A model generated the notes under the pieces. The model did not search any database and was not told where the DNA came from. It was given only the letters and a program-made list of their open reading frames with translations. Positions 43,005 to 51,402 of a stretch of 64,000 nt of DNA are shown piece by piece. The stretch's first letter is position 1. Every line of letters starts with the position of its first letter. Made by a program: the position numbers and the translations under genes. Source of the DNA: an uncultured Lachnospiraceae bacterium (GTDB lineage: Bacteria; Bacillota; Clostridia; Lachnospirales; Lachnospiraceae); assembly GCA_900544685.1 (NCBI GenBank), contig UQWA01000012.1, positions 15,395 to 79,394 on the forward strand. The letters are read 5' to 3'.

Positions 43005-44042
43005 CTAACCCAGATTGGACATAATATTCATCAACGGCAGCATAACTGAGATCAGAATCAGCCCCACCAGTACCGATAAAACTGCTACCAACGTCGGCTC
43101 GATGACCGATACCTTCTGCTGGAGACTCTGTACCACGTCTTCCTCATATTCTCCGGCAATCTTCGACATAACCTGGTCTACCGATCCGGTACGCATACCC
43201 ACAGAAACCATTTTTCCATAAATTCCTGAAAAAATTCTGCTTTCTGTCAGCGCCTGATCGATGCCTTCTCCTTCCATCATCAGCTCCCGGCATTTGCCGA
43301 TTCGCTGCTTCATCTCACTGTGTGTCACCAGTTTTTCCGTCATCTCCATACTTTGATCCATATCCAGCCCGCTGAAAATGCACAGGCTCAGTCCCTCTGC
43401 CACACGGGAGCATGCAATCTTTTCTGCTGTTTTCCCGGTCAGTCTGGACTGTTCGATCCATCGGCGAAATGCTTCTCTTCCTTTTTCAGAAATCACCAGA
43501 TATGCCATTATTGCCACCAGCACTGCCAGAATCAGCACAAATACCAGACTGTAACGGCTCAGTACTGTTCCGATTTTCAGAATCCCCGCTGAGACACCTG
43601 TCAGTCCACCGCCAAGCTGTTTGAGTACTTCATGGAATACCGGCATGACCTTGATCACCAAAATCAGTATCACTACCGTCAGCATTCCCAGCATAACTGC
43701 CGGATACAGCAGAGCACTTTTTATGCTCTCTGCCAGATCCTTTTCCCTCTCATAGTGAAGTGCCAGGCCATCCATAACCTCATCCAGCCGTCCGGTCTGT
43801 TCCCCGATCTCTGTCATACTGCAGACATATTCCGGGAAAACTTCTGTTTCCTTCATGGACTGTGCCAGATTACCGCTCATTTCCATATGCTCATATAAGG
43901 TCTCCAGGATCTTTTTTCCTTCTCCGTCAGGCAGATCCTCCTTCATAATAGCAAGACCTTCGATGGAAGAAATTCCCGCATGGAGAATCATGGATAACTG
44001 ACTGCAAAACGACATCAATTCCTCGTTACTCAAATTTTTCAT
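43005..44042 (-). CDS. GspF/PilC-family inner-membrane platform protein
   Basis: A 345-residue protein with the two-fold GspF layout. Each half has a cytoplasmic four-helix domain (LSMILHAGISSIEGLAIM and SRVAEGLSLCIFSGLDMDQSMEM) followed by hydrophobic segments; three TM in total, and the final LVGLILISVMLPLMNIMSNLG is typical. It is the assembly platform for type IV pili/type II secretion. First gene of the operon. AAGGGGGA ribosome site. Confidence 0.88.
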   Translation of the reverse strand: MKNLSNEELMSFCSQLSMILHAGISSIEGLAIMKEDLPDGEGKKILETLYEHMEMSGNLAQSMKETEVFPEYVCSMTEIGEQTGRLDEVMDGLALHYEREKDLAESIKSALLYPAVMLGMLTVVILILVIKVMPVFHEVLKQLGGGLTGVSAGILKIGTVLSRYSLVFVLILAVLVAIMAYLVISEKGREAFRRWIEQSRLTGKTAEKIACSRVAEGLSLCIFSGLDMDQSMEMTEKLVTHSEMKQRIGKCRELMMEGEGIDQALTESRIFSGIYGKMVSVGMRTGSVDQVMSKIAGEYEEDVVQSLQQKVSVIEPTLVAVLSVLVGLILISVMLPLMNIMSNLG

Positions 44043-44079
44043 ACTGTCCCCCTTTTTTCATGCAAGCATGGCTGAGTTG

Positions 44080-45801
44080 CTAACGCACATACTGAACCAT
44101 ATAATCCTGACTGTTTTTTACCACCTGTTTTTTTTCGGCTTCGGTGCTGGATGCAGCTGTCATGGTCGGATCCAGTAACTGCCAGGTGTCTCCGTTGAAT
44201 TCTACGATATTGTCCACCCAGCCTTTATCCTTCAGATAGGTACTGATCCATGCGTGATACAGTCCATCGTTGGTATATCCAATATCCAGTTTTGCCGGAA
44301 TTCCCCGACACCTGAGCATGGCACACATCAGTGCCGCATAGTCAAAACAAATGCCTGTCTTTGTTTTTAAGGTATCATCGATATCTGGCAGGTATCCATA
44401 TGGGATATTTGCTGCCTTATCATAATCATATGTAATATTTGATATCACATAATTATAGATATTCTGCAATACAGACAAATCATCTTCCGTATCCCCTGCC
44501 AGCTCCGCAGCCAGCTTCACTGCTTCACTGTTTTCATCAAAGTTCACATACTGATTCGGATATAAAAAAGGGAGAAACTCACTTTCCAGACTGACTTCAA
44601 AGGAATCATTTAACAGCGCACTGTACTGATCATCTGCGATATTCTCGTAGACTTCCAATGCATATGTTCCATCTCCTCCTGTCAGTGGAAGTACCGTTTC
44701 TCCATCTTCCCCTGTTACAAAATACTTATACACAATTCCATCCGGACCTGTTAACTGTATGTTGACTTTTTCCATATCTCCCTGATAAGATGCCACCGTG
44801 TATCCTTTGGATGTATCCGAAATATCCAGTGTAAAACTCTCCTCCGACAATACGTCCGTTCCCTCTGCCACCGGCTGCAACACCTGCGCCACACCAAGGT
44901 ACGGATCATCTGCCACGGTCTTCGCTGCTTTCCCGCATCCCACGCCAAGCAGTAAAAGTGCCATAGTCAGGAGTGCCTGGTAAATCACACGCTTGGGAAC
45001 TCCCCTGTCTTTTGCCACTTTTTTCATTGCCTCTTTTTTATCAATTCCCTGGGACAGATAATGCTCCATGTGCTCTTCCACACTCAGTTCTTCCCATTTC
45101 TCTCTGGCTTCCTGTTCCACCGCCTGACGGCTCTTGCCCTCTATGACAATAACGCACTCTCCCTTTGGCTCAGTCTTCCTGAAATGATCCAGCGCCTCTG
45201 CCAACGTCGTGGTAAACGCAGTCTCATGCTTCTTGGTCAGTTCCCGGCAAATGGTTGCCCTGCGCTCTCCCAGTGTCTCCAACAGTTCTTCCAGTGTCCT
45301 TACCAGCCGGTGCGGTGCCTCATACAGAATGATGGTCCGCATTTCTGTTTTCAGTTCTTCCAGAACCGCCTGTTTCTCCTTCTTATCCGATGGAAGAAAT
45401 GCTTCAAAACAGAATCTTCTGGTGGACAGTCCAGACAGCGTCAACGCTGTAATGCATGCAGCCGCTCCCGGAAGGGATGTGACTTCAATTCCAGCCTCGT
45501 AGCACAACCGTACCAGATCCTCACCCGGATCAGAAATGCCCGGTGTACCGGCATCCGTGATCAGTGCCACATTTTTTCCTTCCTTCATCTGCTCAATCAG
45601 GTAATATGCCTTATCGATCTTGTTATATTCATGATAACTGGTCATCGGCGTCTTAATCTCAAAATGATTCAACAGCTTGATACTGTTTCGTGTATCTTCT
45701 GCTGCAATCAGATCTGCTTCTTTTAAAGTGCGCAGCACCCGCAAAGTAATATCCTCCAGATTACCAATCGGTGTTGCACACAAATACAATTTTCCCTGCA
45801 A
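44080..45801 (-). CDS. rsmI: RsmI 16S rRNA methyltransferase fused to an exported-type transglutaminase
   Basis: A single 573-codon frame, TTG start behind AAAGGGGG. Residues 1-278 are a full-length RsmI (rRNA C1402 2'-O-methyltransferase): PIGNLEDITLR, AEDTRNSIKLLNHF, DAGTPGISDPG, LPGAAACITAL, and the conserved C-terminal helix MKKVAKDRG...YQALL. Without a stop the frame continues into LTMALLLLGVGCGK (hydrophobic, lipoprotein-like, Cys289) and then a transglutaminase-like domain with Cys (KTGICFDYAA), His (LYHAW) and Asp (LDPTM). A cytoplasmic enzyme joined to an extracellular one is topologically odd. Internal initiation, with the RsmI tail serving as signal peptide, would resolve it. Confidence 0.85.
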   Translation of the reverse strand: MQGKLYLCATPIGNLEDITLRVLRTLKEADLIAAEDTRNSIKLLNHFEIKTPMTSYHEYNKIDKAYYLIEQMKEGKNVALITDAGTPGISDPGEDLVRLCYEAGIEVTSLPGAAACITALTLSGLSTRRFCFEAFLPSDKKEKQAVLEELKTEMRTIILYEAPHRLVRTLEELLETLGERRATICRELTKKHETAFTTTLAEALDHFRKTEPKGECVIVIEGKSRQAVEQEAREKWEELSVEEHMEHYLSQGIDKKEAMKKVAKDRGVPKRVIYQALLTMALLLLGVGCGKAAKTVADDPYLGVAQVLQPVAEGTDVLSEESFTLDISDTSKGYTVASYQGDMEKVNIQLTGPDGIVYKYFVTGEDGETVLPLTGGDGTYALEVYENIADDQYSALLNDSFEVSLESEFLPFLYPNQYVNFDENSEAVKLAAELAGDTEDDLSVLQNIYNYVISNITYDYDKAANIPYGYLPDIDDTLKTKTGICFDYAALMCAMLRCRGIPAKLDIGYTNDGLYHAWISTYLKDKGWVDNIVEFNGDTWQLLDPTMTAASSTEAEKKQVVKNSQDYMVQYVR

Positions 45802-45820
45802 GGTCTGCGCCCCCTTTCAT

Positions 45821-46558
45821 CTAATACCCATATATATCATAGATCTCGCTGGTATAGACTCCCGGTTTTTCATATACGATCAGTGGCTTCTCCACTGTAA
45901 CCCGTGGTCGTCCTCCTTTGAGTCCTTCAATCAGTACCATGTTTGGTTCCTTATCCACAAAAGGATACACCAGTTTCATCCGTTTTGGCTCCAACCGGTA
46001 TCTGCTCATGGTTACCATGATCTCAGACAGCCGGAATGGACGATGCACCATATAAAATCGTCCGTTTTCCTTCAACAGCGCTGATGCCTGTCCAATCACA
46101 TCCTCCAGCGTACAGAGAATCTCATGTCTTGCAATTGCCTTCGGCATGTCCGGATTGATCAGTCCGTGCTGTCCGGTCATATAAGGTGGATTGGAAGTCA
46201 CCACATCAAAAGATGCCTTTCCAAACAGATCCACTGCTTCTTTGATGTCACCTCTGACAATCTCTACTTTCTCATTTAGATCATTTAGACACACACTGCG
46301 CTGTGCCATATCTGCACTGGTCTCCTGAATCTCCAGACCGGTGAAATGTCTTCCTTCCGTCTTTGCTTCCAGCAGGATCGGGATAATTCCGGTACCGGTT
46401 CCCAGATCCAGGGCATTCTCACCCTTTTTTACTTTGGCAAATCCTGACAGCAGTACTGCGTCCATGCCAAAACAGAATCCATTTTCATTCTGAATGATCT
46501 GGTAACCATTGCGCTGAAGTTCATCGATTCGTTCTCCGGCTTTCAGCTCGACTTTCAT
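45821..46558 (-). CDS. trmN6: tRNA1(Val) adenine-N6 methyltransferase-like (TrmN6)
   Basis: A 245-residue SAM methyltransferase of the TrmN6/YfiC group: NALDLGTGTGIIPILLEAK (motif I) and the N6-adenine catalytic VVTSNPPYMT (NPPY). FCFGMDAVLLSGF near the start is characteristic. The start overlaps the PSP1 stop by four bases. Probably methylates A37 of a tRNA. Confidence 0.87.
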   Translation of the reverse strand: MKVELKAGERIDELQRNGYQIIQNENGFCFGMDAVLLSGFAKVKKGENALDLGTGTGIIPILLEAKTEGRHFTGLEIQETSADMAQRSVCLNDLNEKVEIVRGDIKEAVDLFGKASFDVVTSNPPYMTGQHGLINPDMPKAIARHEILCTLEDVIGQASALLKENGRFYMVHRPFRLSEIMVTMSRYRLEPKRMKLVYPFVDKEPNMVLIEGLKGGRPRVTVEKPLIVYEKPGVYTSEIYDIYGY

Positions 46559-47820
46559 TCTGATTCTTTCTCCTGTGTACCTTCCGTTTTTTCAATCCGG
46601 TTATGACGCCGGTTATTCCGATATTCCCGGTTGTCCCTGCGTTCTCTCGGTTCGCGGGATCCCTCTCGTTTCTCTCTGCGCTCCTTTGGTCCACGTTCAT
46701 TATCACGGTTCTCTTTACGCTCCCTCGGTCCACGCTCGTTGTTACGACTCTCTCTGCGTTCTTTTGGCTCGCGCTCGTTATCACGACTCTCTCTGCGTTC
46801 TTTTGGCCCGCGCTCGTTATCACGATTCTCTCTGCGTTCTTTTGGCTCGCGCTCGTTATCACAATTCTCTCTGCGTTCCTTTGGCGCATCCACATTATCA
46901 CTGATTTCCTGATATTCTTTCAGATCATCCTCATTTTCATGGGCTTCTTTCCCATTCTTACGGTCTTTTGCATCCCGGTCGTTTTCTTTATTGTTATTTT
47001 TGCGTTTTTTCGGCTTGAACTTCAGTTCATCCACCGGATATTCGCTCATTTCTTTTCCGTCATCTACTTCGATCAGTACCTTCACGGTCTGTCTCAGTAC
47101 ATTCACGCTGTGTACCTCACCCTTTTCTCCATTCGGAAGGGTTACTGTCTCACCCACATCCGGCAGACGGCTGTTCAGATACTCATACGTATCCTCTTCA
47201 TTCTTCAGACAGCACATCAGACGTCCGCAGACTCCTGAAATCTTGGTTGGATTCAGAGACAGATTCTGTTCTTTTGCCATTTTGATTGATACTGGAGCGA
47301 ACTCAGATAAATACGTATGGCAGCACAGCGGACGTCCACAGATACCCACGCCTCCTAAGATCTTCGTCTCATCCCGGACACCGATCTGTCGCAGTTCAAT
47401 TCGCATCTTGAATACCACTGCCAGATCCTTTACCAGCTCACGGAAGTCAATTCTTCCGTCCGCAGTAAAGTAAAACAGAATCTTGTTATTATCAAATGTA
47501 TACTCAGCATCAATCAGCTTCATATCCAGATTGTGTTTCAGGATCTTCTTCTGACAGATCGCCATCGCTTCCCGCTCTTTTTCACGGTTACGTTTTGCAT
47601 GCTCGTCATCTTCCGCAGTAGCAATACGAAGTACCGGCTTCAGCGGCTGTACCACTTCTTCTCTGGATACCTCCTTCGTTCCCACTACCACATGACCATA
47701 TTCTGTTCCACGGGCTGTCTCCACAATCACGTGCTGTCCCCGTTTAATCTCCATATTCTTAGGGTCAAAATAATATACCTTCCCCGCTGTACGGAAACGA
47801 ACCCCTACAATTTTTGTCAT
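46555..47820 (-). CDS. ricT: PSP1-domain protein (RicT/YaaT-like) with repetitive charged tail
   Basis: A 421-residue protein. Residues 1-275 are the RicT/YaaT core with paired cysteine motifs GICGRPLCCHTYL and GVCGRLMCCLKNE that bind Fe-S clusters in B. subtilis, where RicT works in the RNase Y-specificity Ric complex. From about residue 280 to the end is a highly charged Arg/Glu/Asn tail containing near-identical 13-residue repeats (DNERGPKERRESR type), absent from typical homologues. Stop-start contact with holB upstream (1-base gap) and trmN6 downstream. Confidence 0.87.
   Translation of the reverse strand: MTKIVGVRFRTAGKVYYFDPKNMEIKRGQHVIVETARGTEYGHVVVGTKEVSREEVVQPLKPVLRIATAEDDEHAKRNREKEREAMAICQKKILKHNLDMKLIDAEYTFDNNKILFYFTADGRIDFRELVKDLAVVFKMRIELRQIGVRDETKILGGVGICGRPLCCHTYLSEFAPVSIKMAKEQNLSLNPTKISGVCGRLMCCLKNEEDTYEYLNSRLPDVGETVTLPNGEKGEVHSVNVLRQTVKVLIEVDDGKEMSEYPVDELKFKPKKRKNNNKENDRDAKDRKNGKEAHENEDDLKEYQEISDNVDAPKERRENCDNEREPKERRENRDNERGPKERRESRDNEREPKERRESRNNERGPRERKENRDNERGPKERREKREGSREPRERRDNREYRNNRRHNRIEKTEGTQEKESE
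46640..46890. repeat. 39-bp tandem repeats in the ricT-like tail
   Basis: Five or six consecutive 39-base units, seen on the plus strand as TCTCTGCGTTCTTTTGG...CGCTCGTTATCACGA, encode the 13-residue Arg/Glu-rich unit. Slippage or recombination could vary copy number. Confidence 0.8.
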
Positions 47821-47821
47821 T

Positions 47822-48814
47822 CTACTGATTCTCCTTTATTAACAGGAACAGTAATTCCATCGTCAGGTCAAAATTCACATTGGCAGTCAGTCTTGCCTTC
47901 GCCTTGCGAATTCCTTCCAGAATCTGTTCCAGCCCTTCATAAGAGCAATGTCTGGTCTGCGTCGTAATTGCTCTCACATTTTCTTTAAAAATAATACCGT
48001 TGGCATCATTGGTTGCCTTAAAATACAGTACATCACGGAACCATACCGCAAGCAGATCCAGATAATCCCGGATATCCAGCTTATACTCACTGACCGCTTT
48101 CACTGCCTGAGAGATCTCCCCGATATCCATGTCCTTTACATGGGTCAGCAAGTGTATCGCTGCACCCTTGATCTCTGAAAAATACTCAGAAGATGCCAGT
48201 CGCTCTGCTTTGCCGATGTTACCCTGTGCAAATGCCACACAGATGTCTGCTTCATAATCTGGTATCTGTACATGCTCCATCAGATACCTTCTTACCAGTT
48301 CATCCGATGCCGGCTTCATATTCAGCATCACGCATCTGGATAAAATAGTCGGGAGAAATGCTGCTGAATTCGTAGTGAGGAGTAAAATCACCACATATTC
48401 AGGCGGCTCCTCTATGGTCTTCAGCAGTGCATTCTGCGCCTGCTGATTCATCTTCTCCGCATCCGGTATGATATATACCTTATACGGACTGCTGTACGGG
48501 CGTACCTGCACATCTGCCACTACCTGTTCCCTGATATCATCCACACCGATGGTGTTTGGTTTATCATGAGTCACTTCTATAATATCCGGCTGGTTATGTC
48601 CCTCTGCCTGACGGCATGACTGACACATTCCGCACGGCTTTTCCCCGTCTCCCTGGCACTGCAATGCTCTGGCAAATTCTCTTGCCAGTGTCTTCTTACC
48701 GCAGCCTTTTTCTCCATTAAATATATAGGCATGTGATACCTTATCCATCTTCATTGCATTCTTCAGATGCTCTACCACATCTGTATGCCCGATAATCTGA
48801 TCAAATCCTGCCAT
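47822..48814 (-). CDS. holB: DNA polymerase III delta' subunit
   Basis: A 330-residue clamp-loader AAA+ protein: P-loop-region NGEKGCGKKTLA, zinc-binding cysteines (CQGDGEKPCGMCQSCRQ), SRC motif (LSRCVMLNM). It takes part in loading the beta clamp. Its position in the gmk-like/holB/PSP1/trmN6/rsmI block is the usual Clostridia order. Confidence 0.9.
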   Translation of the reverse strand: MAGFDQIIGHTDVVEHLKNAMKMDKVSHAYIFNGEKGCGKKTLAREFARALQCQGDGEKPCGMCQSCRQAEGHNQPDIIEVTHDKPNTIGVDDIREQVVADVQVRPYSSPYKVYIIPDAEKMNQQAQNALLKTIEEPPEYVVILLLTTNSAAFLPTILSRCVMLNMKPASDELVRRYLMEHVQIPDYEADICVAFAQGNIGKAERLASSEYFSEIKGAAIHLLTHVKDMDIGEISQAVKAVSEYKLDIRDYLDLLAVWFRDVLYFKATNDANGIIFKENVRAITTQTRHCSYEGLEQILEGIRKAKARLTANVNFDLTMELLFLLIKENQ

Positions 48815-48852
48815 GCCTTCTCCCTTCTGAATCAGTTTCTACCTGATTCCTG

Positions 48853-48879
48853 TCACTGTTCACTCCGTAAACAGTGACT
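48853..48879 (-). other. Hairpin overlapping the end of the guanylate-kinase-like gene
   Basis: GTCACTGTT/AACAGTGAC arms surround and include the stop codon; a second small stem AATCAG/CTGATT follows. No U tract, so processing or mRNA stability is likelier than termination. Confidence 0.4.
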
Positions 48880-49477
48880 GCTTATTCTTTTGTTCTGCCT
48901 GGATAAAAGCTACCACTTCTTCCACACAGGACATAATATCCTTATCATTAGAAAATCTTCTGTCAATCCCTGCTTCTGCCAGCTTCTCTTCTGCATAATC
49001 TTCCTGATCTGCCAGAAAACGCCTGCACAATTCCTCATACTTAGGAACAGGCTGCCGCTTTTCACGCTCCAGCGCCCGCTCCAGGCGAAGTCCATCCTCC
49101 ACCTCAATGTAAATCGGAACAACACGTTCCTCTCCATAATAACTGCGGATCTGTGCATAAGATTCCAGTGTCCCGATTGCCAGATAATCTTTTCCATTTA
49201 AGTCCACATGCTCATTATCTACCGTAAAATAAGTCCATATTCCATGAATGGTATGATAAGCACGTTTCTCAATCACTCTGCCTTCCCTCTCCAGCTTTTT
49301 CAATATCTCCTCATCTGCAAAATGATACTCTTTTCCATCCGTTTCTCCTTCACGGATCGGCCTTGTAGTATACATCACAAGCGGATTCAACTCCAGATTC
49401 GGCTGCCCAAGTACTTCCCTGTAGATCGTATCCTTCCCTGTAGAGCTTTTTCCTACCATGTAAAACAGTCTTGCCAT
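48860..49477 (-). CDS. Guanylate-kinase-like nucleotide kinase
   Basis: A 205-residue protein with a variant P-loop GKSSTGKDT, and YTTRPIREGETDGKEYHF, the classic GMP-binding TTRxxRxGExxGxxYxF pattern, followed by GIWTYFTVDN. Slightly divergent from canonical Gmk (GxSGxGKxT), so it may be a paralogue. First gene of the holB/ricT/trmN6/rsmI unit. Confidence 0.8.
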   Translation of the reverse strand: MARLFYMVGKSSTGKDTIYREVLGQPNLELNPLVMYTTRPIREGETDGKEYHFADEEILKKLEREGRVIEKRAYHTIHGIWTYFTVDNEHVDLNGKDYLAIGTLESYAQIRSYYGEERVVPIYIEVEDGLRLERALEREKRQPVPKYEELCRRFLADQEDYAEEKLAEAGIDRRFSNDKDIMSCVEEVVAFIQAEQKNKQSLFTE

Positions 49478-49579
49478 TTGCTTTCCACTCCCGGCAGTCT
49501 GTGTTTATTCAAGAATTTTCTGCCTGCATTTTATCATACTTGAATTATCGATTACTGTCAATTCCCTGGTAAACAGTAT

Positions 49580-50647
49580 CTACTCTTCTTCCATAATCTG
49601 GATTGCCCGTTTCATGCCTTCTCCAATGCTTACCTGTGCCTTCCAGCCCAGACTCTCTAATTTTTCGGAATCCAGAATTTCACATACTTTTGCAGTGATC
49701 TCCGGTTCTTTTTCATCCTCCGGATTCACAAAGGAGAGCTTCAGATGCTTTTCCGGGAATGCAGCAACGGCTGCTCTTGCCAGATTGCGGATAGTAATAT
49801 TTCCTTCCCCGGAAGAAATATTATACGGCTGCATCACTTCGCCCTTTAACAGCACCGTAAATACGGCTGCTACCGTATCTGTCACATAACAATAAGACCG
49901 GTACGGTGCACCACTGCTCTTTAACACAATGTCTTCGTTGTTCAGCACATTCACCATAAACTGTGCCCACACGCGGTCATCCCCACGTCTGGTCGGTCCG
50001 TAGATATAGCTTGGACGTACAATCTTCACCGGAATACCATACTGCTTGCTATAGCTGGCACATAAAGTCTCTGCTGCCCGCTTTCCAATGGCATAGCAGT
50101 TCTTATAAGAAGTATGATCCAGATATCCCACATCTTCTTCTTTCATGGATTCCTTTGGATTCTCGCCAAAGCTGCCATATGTCTTCAGACTGGAGAACAT
50201 CAGTACCTGTGCCTGATATTTCACTGCCAGTTCCAGCACCTTCTGTGTACCGATCAGATTAGCATTGATGGTACCCACCGGATCATGTTCAAAATGCCAT
50301 GCGCTCGCCTGACTTGCCGCATGAATGATATAATCCACTCGTCCACAGTCTGTCAGTTCACACACATCCTGTACCTGAAGGGTAATATCTTCCCGATCCA
50401 GAATCTCCCCATATTTTTTCTCGGCATTTTCTCTGGAACGCACCAGCCCGATCACCTTTGTCCCCGTCTGATACCGGTCATTGCGCAATAGCAGCGCCAG
50501 TACCAGATAATAACTGATAAATCCATTGGCACCGGTTACCAGAACGGTTTTCTGATCCAGTTCTTCCCACGGCAGATCTCTGTTCGTGATAGATTCCACG
50601 TCTGTATATACCAGTTCTGATACCAGTTCTTTTATTGTTTTTCCCAC
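49580..50647 (-). CDS. Extended SDR (NAD-dependent epimerase/dehydratase)
   Basis: A 355-residue nucleotide-sugar-type SDR. GTG start supported by AGAAGGAG 7 bases upstream. NAD motif VTGANGFIS, catalytic YAIGK (Tyr-x3-Lys), substrate-side VRPSYIYGP. It overlaps the cytidylyltransferase gene. Together with that enzyme it probably builds or modifies a CDP-activated polyol or sugar used by the adjacent CDP-glycerol-type polymerases, taking the place of the TarJ dehydrogenase. Confidence 0.82.
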   Translation of the reverse strand: MGKTIKELVSELVYTDVESITNRDLPWEELDQKTVLVTGANGFISYYLVLALLLRNDRYQTGTKVIGLVRSRENAEKKYGEILDREDITLQVQDVCELTDCGRVDYIIHAASQASAWHFEHDPVGTINANLIGTQKVLELAVKYQAQVLMFSSLKTYGSFGENPKESMKEEDVGYLDHTSYKNCYAIGKRAAETLCASYSKQYGIPVKIVRPSYIYGPTRRGDDRVWAQFMVNVLNNEDIVLKSSGAPYRSYCYVTDTVAAVFTVLLKGEVMQPYNISSGEGNITIRNLARAAVAAFPEKHLKLSFVNPEDEKEPEITAKVCEILDSEKLESLGWKAQVSIGEGMKRAIQIMEEE

Positions 50648-51402
50648 TTACTTTCTCCTTCTGACATTCTCTCGTTCAGCAGCTCTTCACTGGCAAACGC
50701 ACGGTAACGGTTGTAATAATATCCGGAACGCAGGGTATACAGGTCTTCCGGTGTCGTTACCTTAATATTCTGTCTTTCTCCGATAAAAATATGAATATCT
50801 TCCCCCAGCTCCAGCAGAAGTTCTGCGGAAGACGTCGGATTTGTGATACCTCTCTTCTCCGCTTCTTCATGCGCCCAGAGAATCTTACGGAATGTATATC
50901 CCTGCGGTGCCTGAGTAATAAACATATTACTTCTCTTGTAGCTCTTCCGGCAGGTGCTTCCGTCAAAGCTCTCCAGCACAGAGTCAATACTCGGTGTCAC
51001 CGGAACTGCATTTTCATGCTCTCTGGCTTCCCGGATACAGTTGGATACCAACTGTTCGGTAATCATCGGCCGTACCCCGTCACAGATCAAAACAATATCA
51101 TCATCTTTTGCCGACTCTGCTGCTTTCATCAGACCATTATGAATCGAACCATGTCCATTTGCACCTCCCGGTACAACCGCCCGCACCTTCTGTACATGAT
51201 ATCTGTCGATCTGTTCCATCAGCACCGGAATCCAGCTCTCCAGACACGCCACAACAATCTCATCCACTTCCGGATGATTACTGAATACTTCAAGAGTACG
51301 GATAATAATCGGCTTACCATCCACGATCAGAAACTGTTTCGGAACATCCTGAGACTTCATTCTTGCTCCCACGCCTCCTGCAAAAACAACTGCTGATACC
51401 AT
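50632..51402 (-). CDS. IspD/TarI-family cytidylyltransferase
   Basis: A 256-residue protein from ATG 51402 (AGGAGG 7 bases before), overlapping the polymerase stop by one base. Nucleotidyl motif AGGVGARMKSQDVPKQF, then ICDGVRP and TPEDL near the end. IspD (isoprenoid) and TarI (ribitol-phosphate) are hard to separate by sequence. The neighbours, two CDP-alditol polymerases and an SDR, favour a TarI-type role making a CDP-polyol for wall teichoic acid or a capsule. Confidence 0.82.
   Translation of the reverse strand: MVSAVVFAGGVGARMKSQDVPKQFLIVDGKPIIIRTLEVFSNHPEVDEIVVACLESWIPVLMEQIDRYHVQKVRAVVPGGANGHGSIHNGLMKAAESAKDDDIVLICDGVRPMITEQLVSNCIREAREHENAVPVTPSIDSVLESFDGSTCRKSYKRSNMFITQAPQGYTFRKILWAHEEAEKRGITNPTSSAELLLELGEDIHIFIGERQNIKVTTPEDLYTLRSGYYYNRYRAFASEELLNERMSEGESKWEKQ

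Noticed and set aside
46640..46890. Regularly spaced repeats that could suggest a CRISPR array
   Set aside because: Units are contiguous without unique spacers and lie in a coding frame; the same applies to the 42-bp units at 21509.
46575..47238. Overlapping plus-strand frames with repeated amino-acid patterns
   Set aside because: Antisense of the 39-bp repeats in the ricT-like tail; composition follows the repeat in every frame.
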